Positions 54,630-64,000 of a stretch of DNA of 64,000 nt are shown in pieces. The position numbers were made by a program, and so were the translations under genes. The stretch spans positions 39,794-103,793 of the forward strand of contig NZ_AQUZ01000031.1 in the NCBI RefSeq assembly GCF_000372465.1, in the 5' to 3' direction. The notes under the pieces are model-generated. The model did not search any database, was not told where the DNA came from, and saw only the letters and a list, made by a program, of their open reading frames with translations. The DNA is from Kribbella catacumbae DSM 19601 (lineage in GTDB: Bacteria; Actinomycetota; Actinomycetes; Propionibacteriales; Kribbellaceae). Within the stretch, counting starts at the first letter, position 1. Each line of letters starts with the position of its first letter.

Positions 54630-55306
54630 GTGTCACTGTTGCGGCGCCGACGACCGGTGAGGCCGGCGGACACGGCGTACCGTGCGGCCGCGGCGAAGAC
54701 GAGATCGAGCAGGATCGCCAGTACCGCGACCAGAACGGCGCCGGTCAGCATCTGCGGGAAGTCCCGCAGGCTGAGCCCGTCGATCACGTAGCGTCCCAGC
54801 CCGCCGAGTGCGACGTACGCCGCGACGGTGGCGGTGGAGACGATCTGCAGGGTGGCACTGCGCAGCCCCGAGATGATCAGCGGCAGCGCGATCGGGATCT
54901 CCGCCTTGGTGAGGATCTCCCGCCCGGTCATCCCCATCCCGCGGGCCGCGTCGATGGTGGACCGGTCGACGCCGGAGACACCGGCGTACGTCGAGGCCAT
55001 GATCGGCGGGATGCCGAGCACCACCAAGGCGATGATCACCGGCACCTGACCGATCCCGATCAGCAGCACCACCAGGGTCAGCAGGCCCAGGGTCGGCAGT
55101 GCACGCGCCGCGTTGCCGGTGTTGATGGCGAGGAACGCACCCCGCCGGGTGTGGCCGATCAGCAGCCCGATCGGCAGCGCGATCAGCGTCGCGATCGCCA
55201 GCGACAGGAACGTGTAACCCAGGTGCTGAAGGATCCGGTTGCCGATGCCTTCGGCGCCTGACCAGTTCGCCGGGTCGCTGATGAAGTCGAGGAAGCCCTG
55301 CAGCAT
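54548..55306 (-). CDS. ABC transporter permease, OpuBD/ProW type
   Basis: The 252-residue membrane protein has the ProW-like core (GYTFLSLAIATLIALPIGLL, ALPTLGLLTLVVLLIGIGQV, DAARGMGMTGREILTKAEIP as the ATPase-contact loop). The last ~27 residues (SSSPTLRRLRRPGGHLAALE) are basic and atypical and come from the inverted repeat. It starts two bases after the stop of the first permease. Confidence 0.88.
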   Translation of the reverse strand: MLQGFLDFISDPANWSGAEGIGNRILQHLGYTFLSLAIATLIALPIGLLIGHTRRGAFLAINTGNAARALPTLGLLTLVVLLIGIGQVPVIIALVVLGIPPIMASTYAGVSGVDRSTIDAARGMGMTGREILTKAEIPIALPLIISGLRSATLQIVSTATVAAYVALGGLGRYVIDGLSLRDFPQMLTGAVLVAVLAILLDLVFAAAARYAVSAGLTGRRRRNSDTGWSSSPTLRRLRRPGGHLAALEKGPR

Positions 55307-55308
55307 GG

Positions 55309-55962
55309 TCAGGCCTCCTTCACCGGGCTGATGACTCGGGCCCACGGTGTCAGCACGCGTTGCAGACCGACCAGCAGGATGTCGGCGACCAGCGCCAGCG
55401 CGAGGGACAGCACCACTCCGACCACGATCGGGGTCAGGAAGTCCTGCTGGAAGCCGGTAGTGAACAGCTCTCCCAGCCCGCCGATACCGATGATCGCGCC
55501 GACGCTGACCATCGAGATGTTCGCGACCGTGACGACCCGCAGCCCCGCGAAGATCACCGGGACGGCGATGGGAAGGTCGATGGTCACCACCCTTCGCAGG
55601 GTTCCATAGCCCACCGACACTGCGGCCTGCAGGACGTCCTCGGGCACCGAGCGCAACCCGTCGATCACGTTGCGGATCAGCAGCGAGACCGCGTAGATGG
55701 TCAGCGCGACGATGATGTTGACCGAGGACAGCACCTGGGTGCCCAGAATGGCCGGCAGCACGATGAACAGGGCGATCGAGGGCAGCGAGTACAGCACGCC
55801 GCCCAGCGCCACCAGCGGGTTGGCCAGCCAGCTGAACCGGGTCGCGACGTACCCGAGCGGGATCGAGATCAGCAGTCCGAGCAGCATCGGCACGAGGGCC
55901 AGATAGAGGTGCTCGCGGAGTTGCTCCCAGATCAGCGCGGTGTTGTCACCGATCCAGGTCAT
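55309..55962 (-). CDS. ABC transporter permease, OpuBB/ProW type
   Basis: The 217-residue permease has about five helices, with LVPMLLGLLISIPLGYVATR, YSLPSIALFIVLPAILG and the contact loop PEDVLQAAVSVGYGTLRRVV. It is paired with the downstream permease as a heterodimeric channel. Its ATG overlaps the ATPase stop as ATGA. Confidence 0.88.
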   Translation of the reverse strand: MTWIGDNTALIWEQLREHLYLALVPMLLGLLISIPLGYVATRFSWLANPLVALGGVLYSLPSIALFIVLPAILGTQVLSSVNIIVALTIYAVSLLIRNVIDGLRSVPEDVLQAAVSVGYGTLRRVVTIDLPIAVPVIFAGLRVVTVANISMVSVGAIIGIGGLGELFTTGFQQDFLTPIVVGVVLSLALALVADILLVGLQRVLTPWARVISPVKEA

Positions 55963-56957
55963 GGCCGGAGCACCCCGGCGAGCGCGGTGTAGTCGATCAC
56001 GCCGACCGCCTTGCCGGCCTCGTCGACGCACACCCCCTGCCCGACCGCGGAGGTCAGCACGGAGTCCATCGCGGCCCGCAGCGAGCCGCCGGGCTTGAAG
56101 GTGGCACCGACCGGGATCAGCTCGCCGCCCCGCTTCCAGCCGAGCGGCTGCCCGTCGTCGTCGAGCGAAAGGTCGGCCGGCAGCCCGGCCAGCGGCAGGT
56201 TGTCGGCCTTGAGGAACGTCAGCTTGCGGTAACCACGATCCTGGCCGATGAAGCTCTCGACGAAGTCGTCCGTGGGGTTCGCGAGCAACTCGGCCGGCGG
56301 CGCGAACTGGGCCAGCTTGCCACCGACACGCAGTACCGCGACGTTGTCACCGAGCTTGATCGCCTCGTCGATGTCATGCGTCACGAACACGATCGTCTTG
56401 CCGATATCGCGTTGCAGCCGGAGCAGTTCCTCCTGCAACTGCTGCCGCACGATCGGGTCGACGGCACTGAACGGCTCGTCCATCAGCATGATCTTCGGGT
56501 CCGCCGCGAGCGCGCGGGCGACACCGACTCGTTGCTGCTGGCCACCGGACAACTGGGCCGGATATCGCTCGGCCAGCTTGAGATCGAGGCCGACTCGCTC
56601 GAGCAACTCCATCGCCGTCGCGCGGGTCTTCTTCTTGTCCCAGCCCAGCAGCTTCGGCACGGTGGCGACGTTGTCGACCACGGTCTTGTGCGGGAACAGC
56701 CCGGCGTGCTGGATCACATAGCCGATCCCGCGCCGCAGGGTGACCGGGTCGCCCGCGGTGATGTCCTCGCCGTCGATCGTGATCCGGCCGCTGCTGCGTT
56801 CGATCGTCCGGTTGATCATCCGCAGCGAGGTGGTCTTGCCGCAGCCCGAAGGTCCGACGAACACAGTGATCTCGTTGCTGGGAATCCGCAGGCTCAGCTC
56901 GTCGACGGCGACAGTGCCGTCCGGATACTGCTTGGTGACGTCTTCGAACTCGATCAT
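55959..56957 (-). CDS. ABC transporter ATP-binding protein with CBS region, OpuBA/ProV type
   Basis: The 332-residue ATPase has Walker A GPSGCGKTTS, the signature LSGGQQQRVGVARAL, Walker B IMLMDEP and the switch His in FVTHDID. The C-terminal ~90 residues form a CBS-like regulatory region, as in ProV/OpuA. It lies 39 bases downstream of hutU, so the transporter belongs to the hut transcription unit. Confidence 0.92.
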   Translation of the reverse strand: MIEFEDVTKQYPDGTVAVDELSLRIPSNEITVFVGPSGCGKTTSLRMINRTIERSSGRITIDGEDITAGDPVTLRRGIGYVIQHAGLFPHKTVVDNVATVPKLLGWDKKKTRATAMELLERVGLDLKLAERYPAQLSGGQQQRVGVARALAADPKIMLMDEPFSAVDPIVRQQLQEELLRLQRDIGKTIVFVTHDIDEAIKLGDNVAVLRVGGKLAQFAPPAELLANPTDDFVESFIGQDRGYRKLTFLKADNLPLAGLPADLSLDDDGQPLGWKRGGELIPVGATFKPGGSLRAAMDSVLTSAVGQGVCVDEAGKAVGVIDYTALAGVLRP

Positions 56958-56996
56958 GGCGCCCCTTCGCGCTCGTCGGAGATCGCCCGAACGATC

Positions 56997-58652
<1,656 letters not shown>

Positions 58653-58682
58653 GTGTGATCCAGCCTCTCTCGATAGATACAG

Positions 58683-60206
58683 TCAGTTCAGCGGGCCGGT
58701 GACGGCCTCGACAGCGGACAAGTAGGTGCCGTCAGCAACGAGTCGGACGGAGTGGGCGATCTCGGGGGCGAGGTGCCGGTCGGTGCCCGGTCCCTCGACA
58801 TGCGCCCGCAGCTCCCGGAGTACCGCGGCCGTGGCGGGCGAAGGCTCGAGCGGTGCACGCAGGTCGAGTGCGCGCGCCGCAGTCAGAATCTCTACGGCCA
58901 GTACTTGCTGCAGGCCGTCGATCGCCTTGCGCAGCTTGCGTGCGGCGGACCAGCCCATCGAGACGTGGTCCTCCTGCATCGCGCTGCTCGGGATCGAGTC
59001 GACGCTCGCCGGTACCGCGAGCCGCTTCAGCTCGGACACGATCGCGGCCTGTGTGTACTGCGCGATCATGTGCCCGCTGTCGACGCCCGGATCGTCCGCC
59101 AGGAAGGCATTCAGCCCATGGTTGCGCGCGACATCGAGGAACCGGTCCGTACGCCGCTCGCTGATGCTGGCCACATCCGCGACGGCGATCGCGAGGAAGT
59201 CCAGCACGTAGCCGACGGGTGCGCCGTGGAAGTTGCCGTTCGACTCGACGCGTCCGTCGGGCAGCACGACCGGGTTGTCGATCGCGGCCGCCAACTCACG
59301 GCCGGCAACGGTTGCGGCGTGACTCGCAGTGTCGCGCGCAGCACCGTGAACCTGCGGCGAGCACCGCAGCGAGTACGCATCCTGTACCCGGTTGCAGTCG
59401 GGCCCGCGATGGCTCGCGACGATCCCGCTGTCACCCAGTACTGCGCGCAGATTGGCGGCGGACGCCCCCTGGCCCGGGTGCGGGCGGAGCGCCTGGAGGT
59501 CCTCGGCGAAGACGCGGTCGGTGCCGAGTTGGCCCTCGACGCTCATCGCGGCGGCGATGTCGGCGGTCTTCAGCAGCCGGTCCAGGTCGGCGAGCGCGAG
59601 CACCAGCATGCCGAGCATGCCGTCGGTGCCGTTGATCAGCGCCAGGCCTTCCTTCTCGGCAAGGACGACCGGCTCGAGCCCGTGCTGGGCGAGCGCGTCG
59701 GCCGCGTCGAGAAGGTTGCCCTCGGCATCACGAACCTGGCCCTCACCGATCACCGCCAGCGCGACGTGCGACAGCGGCGCGAGATCGCCGGAACAGCCGA
59801 GGCTGCCGTACTCGTGCACGATCGGAGTCAGCTGGGCGTTGAGCAGCCCGGCGTACGCCTGGGCCGTGTCGACCTTCACGCCGGTCCGGCCGGTCGCGAG
59901 CGTCGACAGCCGCAGCAGGGCGAGGGCGCGGACTACCTCAGCCTCGACCTCGGGCCCGGAACCAGCCGCGTGTGAGCGAACCAGACTGCGCTGCAATTGG
60001 GCCCGCAACTCCGGCGCGATGTGTCGCGTCGCGAGCGCTCCGAACCCGGTGGAGACGCCGTAGTGCGGGGTCTCCGCATGCGCCAGCGCCTCGATGGCCG
60101 CCCGTGACTTCGCGATCTCCTCGAGCGCCTGGTCGTCGATCCGCACCGGCGCCCGGTAGCGCGCCACCGCGACGACCTCAGCCGCGCTGAGCGGCCCGAC
60201 GCCCAC
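58683..60206 (-). CDS. hutH: Histidine ammonia-lyase
   Basis: The enzyme deaminates L-histidine to urocanate, the committed step. GTG 60206 with GAGGT eight bases upstream gives 507 residues, the usual length; earlier starts would add an atypical tail. Motifs include YGVSTGFGALATRHI, GSLGCSGDLAPLSH around the MIO cofactor and NGNFHGAPVGYVLDF. The tripeptide is Cys-Ser-Gly rather than Ala-Ser-Gly, a variant also found in other actinobacterial histidases as far as I recall. It is the first gene of the nine-gene operon. Confidence 0.95.
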   Translation of the reverse strand: MGVGPLSAAEVVAVARYRAPVRIDDQALEEIAKSRAAIEALAHAETPHYGVSTGFGALATRHIAPELRAQLQRSLVRSHAAGSGPEVEAEVVRALALLRLSTLATGRTGVKVDTAQAYAGLLNAQLTPIVHEYGSLGCSGDLAPLSHVALAVIGEGQVRDAEGNLLDAADALAQHGLEPVVLAEKEGLALINGTDGMLGMLVLALADLDRLLKTADIAAAMSVEGQLGTDRVFAEDLQALRPHPGQGASAANLRAVLGDSGIVASHRGPDCNRVQDAYSLRCSPQVHGAARDTASHAATVAGRELAAAIDNPVVLPDGRVESNGNFHGAPVGYVLDFLAIAVADVASISERRTDRFLDVARNHGLNAFLADDPGVDSGHMIAQYTQAAIVSELKRLAVPASVDSIPSSAMQEDHVSMGWSAARKLRKAIDGLQQVLAVEILTAARALDLRAPLEPSPATAAVLRELRAHVEGPGTDRHLAPEIAHSVRLVADGTYLSAVEAVTGPLN

Positions 60207-60290
60207 TGTCACTACCTCGGATGTTTGCCTGTTCACCCGCCCATTGCACCCCGCCGCACGCCTCACCGACAGCACCCCCACCCAACACCC

Positions 60291-60306
60291 GTCTCAAACC
60301 CGAGAC
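60291..60306. promoter_or_regulatory. Inverted repeat between hutH and GNAT gene
   Basis: GTCTC-N6-GAGAC lies about 85 bases upstream of the hutH start and 35 bases upstream of the divergent GNAT start. It is a candidate operator for the hut operon, possibly for the IclR regulator encoded at 61457. Confidence 0.35.
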
Positions 60307-60340
60307 ACGGAGAGACCCTGGGGCGAATTAGGCTCTGAGG

Positions 60341-61237
60341 ATGGGGTTTGGGATCCGGGCGGCTACGCCGGCTGATGCGGCGGGGATCGCCGGGGTTTGG
60401 ACAGCGGCGATGCCGCAGCTCGTGCGGACCGCCAAGGCGGTCGAGGCCCAGCTTCGCACCAGTACTTCGAGGGTCGTGCTGATCGCGGTCGAGGATGACG
60501 CCGTCGTCGGTTACGGCAATATCTATCTGCCTACGCCGGGTGACGAGGCTCCGCGGGTGCGGATCACCGTGCAGGTGCCGCCCGAGCATCGCGGTCGCGG
60601 GATCGGCAGTGCCCTCGCCGACCAGATCTGCGCGGCAGCGGCCGATGCAGGTGCCCACAAGCTCCTCGTTGTCGTGGCAGACGAGGATGCCTCGAAGGAG
60701 TTCGCCATCCGCCGTGGCTTCGTGATCGGCCGGCGGATGACACACGCCCAAGCCGAGCTCAGCGCAGTACCGGAGGCGCCGCCCGTGCCGGATGACCTGC
60801 GCCTGGTCGACTACGCCGACGTTGATCCGCACCGGCTCTGGGAGGCCTACGCGGCCGTCGCCGACGGAGATCCGAGCGGCCTGTCGCATTCCCCGGCGTA
60901 CGACGAATGGCTGGCGATGGACTGGGCCGACCCGGACCTGCGCCAGGACCTGAGTGCCGCGCTGCTGGCCGGTGACCAGGTCGTCTCGTTCGTGACGACC
61001 ACGGCCGACCCGGAGCGCGGGGTGATCTGGTCGAACCTGACCGGCACCATTCCGGCGTACCGCGGGCGTGGGCTGGCCAAGGTGGTGAAGGCGGCGGCAC
61101 TCACGCGCAGCCGGGAGGCCGGCTTCCACCTTGCTTTCACCGGTAATGACGCGGGCAATGCACCGATGCTCGCGGTGAACGAATGGCTCGGCTATCGGCC
61201 GACTGCAGCCGCGTGGACCGCGGAGAAGGTGCTCTGA
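60341..61237 (+). CDS. Tandem-domain GNAT acetyltransferase
   Basis: The 298-residue protein has two GNAT units. The first has VQVPPEHRGRGIGSALADQI, a clear acetyl-CoA loop RGRGIG. The second has GTIPAYRGRGLAKVVKAAAL and ends with FTGNDAGNAPMLAVNEWLGY. This plan resembles mycothiol synthase and related two-domain actinobacterial acetyltransferases, but the sequence is not clearly MshD. It is divergent from hutH; a link to histidine metabolism is unproven. Confidence 0.83.
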   Translation: MGFGIRAATPADAAGIAGVWTAAMPQLVRTAKAVEAQLRTSTSRVVLIAVEDDAVVGYGNIYLPTPGDEAPRVRITVQVPPEHRGRGIGSALADQICAAAADAGAHKLLVVVADEDASKEFAIRRGFVIGRRMTHAQAELSAVPEAPPVPDDLRLVDYADVDPHRLWEAYAAVADGDPSGLSHSPAYDEWLAMDWADPDLRQDLSAALLAGDQVVSFVTTTADPERGVIWSNLTGTIPAYRGRGLAKVVKAAALTRSREAGFHLAFTGNDAGNAPMLAVNEWLGYRPTAAAWTAEKVL

Positions 61238-61240
61238 CCT

Positions 61241-61432
61241 GTGATTCGTTTGTTCCTATCGCTCGCGTTCTTCGCGGCGTTGTCCCTTGGCGTCGGTTTC
61301 CTGCTGTCAGGCGACGACTATTTCGACTGGTGGCTCTCGCTCAGCCTGTTCGGGCTGGCGGTGGCCGGTGAGGGTCTGCGGTTCTGGATCCGGCGCGGCC
61401 GCGCCAGGAGCCGTCAATCGTCCGTGATCTGA
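61241..61432 (+). CDS. Small membrane protein
   Basis: The 63-residue protein starts at a GTG three bases after the GNAT stop. It has two hydrophobic helices (LFLSLAFFAALSLGVGFLL and WWLSLSLFGLAVAGEGL) and a basic tail RRGRARSRQ. Tight spacing implies co-expression with the GNAT enzyme. No family is recognised. Confidence 0.6.
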   Translation: MIRLFLSLAFFAALSLGVGFLLSGDDYFDWWLSLSLFGLAVAGEGLRFWIRRGRARSRQSSVI

Positions 61433-61445
61433 GACAGGGAAGCTA

Positions 61446-61463
61446 CGCTCACTGTTGTGAGCG
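61446..61463. promoter_or_regulatory. Palindrome overlapping the IclR start codon
   Basis: CGCTCAC-TGTT-GTGAGCG is a perfect inverted repeat whose right arm includes the GTG start of the IclR gene. This position suits autorepression or an initiation-blocking hairpin. Confidence 0.5.
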
Positions 61464-62215
61464 GCAACGTTCCCGCCTCGACCCGTACTTTGCGGGTACT
61501 GACCTTCCTGGCCACCCAGCCCGGACCGGTACCGATGGAGCGCATCGCCTCCGCGGTCGGACTGCCGCGCTCGTCGACGTACCACTTGCTGAAGGCAATG
61601 ATCAGCGAGGGCTTCGTGGTGCACCTGCCGGAAGAGAAGCGGTACGGGCTCGGGGTCGCCGCGTTCGAGATCGGCTCGGCGTACCTGCGGCACGATCCGC
61701 TCGAACGACTGGCCCGGCCGTTGCTGGCTCAGCTCGTCGCCGAAGTCGGGCAGACGGCGCATCTCGGCGTACTGCACGGGCGTGAGCTCGTCTACCTGCT
61801 CAAGGAACAGCCACCGCGGCCCGTCACTCTGGTCACCGATGTCGGCGTGCGGCTGCCCGCGACGCTGACCGCTTCCGGTCGAGCTCTCCTGGCTGAGCTG
61901 CCACCCGCGCAGGTCCGCGCGCTGTTCCCGACCCCCGAGAGCTTCGTACGCCGTACTGACCAGGGGCCCCAGACGCTCAGCCAGCTGCGCCGCATCCTGG
62001 CCGACGAGAAGCGCCAGGGCTACGCGGTCGAGGACTCGCACATCACCGCCGGAGTCGCCTCCGTCGCCAGCGCGGCCGTGGACCACGCCGGCCACCCGGC
62101 AGCCGCAATCAGCGTCACCTTCCGCACCGACGTCATCCCCCCGAGCGAACGCTTCCTCCTGGCCCGCCGAACCCGCCAAGCCGCCGACGCCCTGACCCGC
62201 CGCCTCCGCGGTTAG
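61457..62215 (+). CDS. IclR-family regulator, candidate hut regulator
   Basis: The 252-residue protein has the N-terminal winged HTH RTLRVLTFLATQPGPVPMER, AVGLPRSSTYHLLKAMISEG. The C-terminal effector domain includes FEIGSAYLRHDPLERLARPL, TAHLGVLHGRELVYLLKEQP and ASVASAAVDHAGHPAAAISV. IclR-type HutR controls the hut operon in Corynebacterium, and this gene lies near hutH, so it is the best local candidate. It could equally regulate the GNAT genes. Confidence 0.85.
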   Translation: MSGNVPASTRTLRVLTFLATQPGPVPMERIASAVGLPRSSTYHLLKAMISEGFVVHLPEEKRYGLGVAAFEIGSAYLRHDPLERLARPLLAQLVAEVGQTAHLGVLHGRELVYLLKEQPPRPVTLVTDVGVRLPATLTASGRALLAELPPAQVRALFPTPESFVRRTDQGPQTLSQLRRILADEKRQGYAVEDSHITAGVASVASAAVDHAGHPAAAISVTFRTDVIPPSERFLLARRTRQAADALTRRLRG

Positions 62216-62349
62216 CGTCCAGCCGAGCGTGGTCGGCGCGCGCTTGGTGGTGCTGACCCCACCCCGGTCGTGGGCCTGACGCCCGTGCCGAACTTCGCTC
62301 CGCCTTCCAAGCTTGAGGCTCTACAGCCGCATCCCTTGGAAGGTGTCAC

Positions 62350-63903
62350 ATGTCAGCTCGCCCCAAAGCCCTCGCGACCCTGGTCGCCCTCACCACTCTC
62401 ACCACGCTCGGCGCCTTTGGCGCCACCGCGGCAGTCGCCGCCTCCGCCGACCCTGTAGTCCACACGGACCGTGGAGCAGTCCGTGGGTTGGCAGAGCAGG
62501 ACACACGAACCTTCCGCGGCATCCCGTACGCCGCACCGCCTACCGGGGACTTGAGGTGGCGTTCCCCTCGCCCGGCAGCCGCCTGGTCGGGTGTGCGTGA
62601 CGCCACGCAGTACGCCGGAAGTTGTGCGCAGACAGACCACCCGGTCGGCATAGCGAGCACCAGCGAGGACTGCCTGTACCTGGACGTGACAACACCCACC
62701 AACGCCAGGGGGCTCCCGGTGGTGGTGTGGATTCATGGGGGCAGCTTCAAGAACGGCGCCACCAGCATCTACGGACCGAAGCGCTTCGCCGCGCAGGGCA
62801 AGGTCGTCGTCGTCCAGGCCCAGTACAGGCTGGGTGCCTTCGGCTTCCTGGCAAGTCCGCTACTCGGCGGGGGATCGGGGAACTTCGGGTTGGAGGATCA
62901 GCAGGCCGCTCTGCGCTGGGTCCAGCGGAACGCCGCGTCCTTCGGTGGAAACCCTCGCAACGTCACGATCATGGGCGAATCTGCCGGCGCTTACAGCGTC
63001 TGCGATCACCTGGCGTCGCCGACCGCGGCCGGACTCTTCCAGCGCGCGATCATCCAGAGCGGTCCGTGCACGCAGGAGTACTCGGCAACCAGCTACGCGG
63101 CGCCCCGGCCTCGAGCGGTCGCCGAGCAGTACAGCCGCACGCTCGCCACCTCACTCGGCTGTACGACGGCGAGCTGTCTGCGTGCGGTATCGACTGAGCG
63201 TCTACTGAAGGCATCTGAGCCGGCCGAGTTCGGTCCTGTCCTGGGTGGGCCGGTCCTTCCGCTCCATCCCACGACGGCCCTGACCACTGGCAAGGTGAAC
63301 CGCGTGCCTGTGTTGCACGGTCTGAACCACGATGAGGAGCACGGCCGCTACAGCGCCCAGGAGGTTCTGACCGGCACGCCGATCACCGACGCTGAGTATC
63401 AGGCCGCGGTCCAGAAGACCTTCGGAGCCAAGGCTCCCGCGATCCTTGCCGCCTACTCGGACATCCGCCCAGCCGGACTCGCGCTGTCGACGGTGCTGAC
63501 GGACTCCCAATGGTCCGTGCCGGCAGCGAAGACCAACCAGTTGCTCTCCGCACGAATGCCGACCTACGCCTTCGAGTTCGCCGGCAAGGCTCCTTGGTAC
63601 GCCGGTCTGCCGGAGCCGGCCTGGGCTTTTGGCTCGCATCACCTGAGCGATGTCGCCTACTTCTTCGACCTGGCGGTGCTCGAGCGGCTCGACCCGGCGC
63701 AGAGCCGGCTGGCGGACGAGGTCATCGCGCGGTGGAGTGCCTTCGCCCGAACGGGCGATCCGAACCTTCCCGGCACGTCGCCGAGCAGCTCGCAGAACTG
63801 GCCGCGGACGCGACCGCAGGATCGGGAGGTCCAGTCGCTGACTCCGAGTGGAATCACCCGGACCGACTTCCTCACCGATCACCGGATCGCCTTCTGGAGC
63901 TGA
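62350..63903 (+). CDS. Secreted type-B carboxylesterase
   Basis: The 517-residue protein has a signal peptide (LATLVALTTLTTLGAFGATA). The carboxylesterase/lipase family B features are FRGIPYAAPPTGDLRW, SEDCLYLDVTTP, the oxyanion hole VVWIHGGSF and the nucleophile Ser in GESAGAYS. The catalytic His is in the SHHLSDVAYFF region. It hydrolyses esters outside the cell; the substrate is unknown. It is the last protein gene before the rRNA operon. Confidence 0.92.
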   Translation: MSARPKALATLVALTTLTTLGAFGATAAVAASADPVVHTDRGAVRGLAEQDTRTFRGIPYAAPPTGDLRWRSPRPAAAWSGVRDATQYAGSCAQTDHPVGIASTSEDCLYLDVTTPTNARGLPVVVWIHGGSFKNGATSIYGPKRFAAQGKVVVVQAQYRLGAFGFLASPLLGGGSGNFGLEDQQAALRWVQRNAASFGGNPRNVTIMGESAGAYSVCDHLASPTAAGLFQRAIIQSGPCTQEYSATSYAAPRPRAVAEQYSRTLATSLGCTTASCLRAVSTERLLKASEPAEFGPVLGGPVLPLHPTTALTTGKVNRVPVLHGLNHDEEHGRYSAQEVLTGTPITDAEYQAAVQKTFGAKAPAILAAYSDIRPAGLALSTVLTDSQWSVPAAKTNQLLSARMPTYAFEFAGKAPWYAGLPEPAWAFGSHHLSDVAYFFDLAVLERLDPAQSRLADEVIARWSAFARTGDPNLPGTSPSSSQNWPRTRPQDREVQSLTPSGITRTDFLTDHRIAFWS

Positions 63904-63924
63904 AGGATTCGGCGCGGGAAATGC

Positions 63925-63954
63925 TAAGGGCCACCCCTATTGGGGTGGCCCTTA
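63925..63954. terminator. Strong hairpin terminator between esterase and 5S rRNA
   Basis: TAAGGGCCACCCC (63925-63937) pairs perfectly with 63942-63954 around TATT. It sits between the convergent esterase gene and rRNA operon and probably terminates the rRNA transcript, and possibly the esterase. Confidence 0.9.
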
Positions 63955-63964
63955 ACAGTGTGAA

Positions 63965-64000
63965 TGTCCGGCGACGTCCTACTCTCCCACGACCTCCCGG
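63965..64000 (-). rRNA. rrf: 5S ribosomal RNA, 3' end (partial)
   Basis: The reverse complement of the last 36 bases, CCGGGAGGTCGTGGGAGAGT followed by AGGACGTCGCCGGACA, matches the conserved 3' end of actinobacterial 5S rRNA. The 5' part lies beyond the window, so 23S and 16S genes are expected further right. Confidence 0.93.

Overview
This is a high-GC actinobacterial chromosome segment. Several traits point to that: SARP-type regulation, a class E sortase, HspR/HAIR heat-shock control, sugar and osmolyte ABC importers, many secreted hydrolases, and frequent GTG/TTG starts. Protein styles recall soil Propionibacteriales such as Kribbella, but that is an inference from general knowledge, not a database match. 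The window ends inside a 5S rRNA gene, so an rRNA operon lies just past the right edge on the minus strand.

Layout. 1-6.0 kb: a SARP/NB-ARC/TPR regulator cut by the left edge, LemA, two tandem paralogous membrane proteins and pyrE. 6.1-8.0 kb: a lower-GC accessory cassette coding for a HicA-like protein, an HTH protein and a SecB-like chaperone, with a 36-bp near-perfect palindrome inside; it is arranged like a toxin-antitoxin-chaperone module. 8.1-18.8 kb: sortase, the threonine-degrading pair tdh-kbl, a winged-helix AlkZ-like protein, an aldo/keto reductase, LysR, a divergent HxlR/QorB-like pair, small lipoproteins, an SDR and a HAD phosphatase. 18.8-24.0 kb: structured repeats, a three-gene sugar ABC importer without its own ATPase, a GntR regulator and an EamA transporter. 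24.3-29.3 kb: a secreted GH87-like glucanase, a decayed MFS exporter with a remnant regulator, and an aminotransferase resembling DapC. 29.3-30.9 kb: a DUF3800-like gene inside duplicated hairpin blocks. 30.9-34.6 kb: an ArsC-like protein, a membrane protein and clpB with a HAIR operator. 34.7-40.5 kb: a large secreted subtilase, a beta-helix protein and a GNAT enzyme. 40.6-45.1 kb: dnaK-grpE-dnaJ-hspR with two HAIR operators. 45.2-49.7 kb: a GNAT enzyme, a phosphoribosyltransferase, a 0.9-kb array of five ~90-bp hairpin repeats, an AbiEi/DUF559-like protein, a secreted metalloprotease and a His-rich lipoprotein. 49.7-60.2 kb: a complete histidine-utilisation operon. 60.3-64.0 kb: a tandem-GNAT protein, a small membrane protein, an IclR regulator, a secreted carboxylesterase, a terminator and the 5S rRNA.

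How the parts work together. The hut operon runs hutH-hutU-ATPase-permease-permease-binding protein-M20 amidohydrolase-hutF-hutI. Four consecutive ATGA overlaps couple the binding protein to hutI. This suggests that the ProU/OpuB-type transporter imports histidine and that the M20 enzyme replaces HutG. The three HAIR sites place clpB and the dnaK operon under HspR, which is encoded by the last gene of the dnaK operon. The most unusual features are the SecB-linked cassette and several families of structured non-coding repeats: the DUF3800-linked hairpin blocks, the 46.4-47.3 kb array, a conserved-loop hairpin in three places, and long inverted repeats at 19.0 and 54.5 kb.
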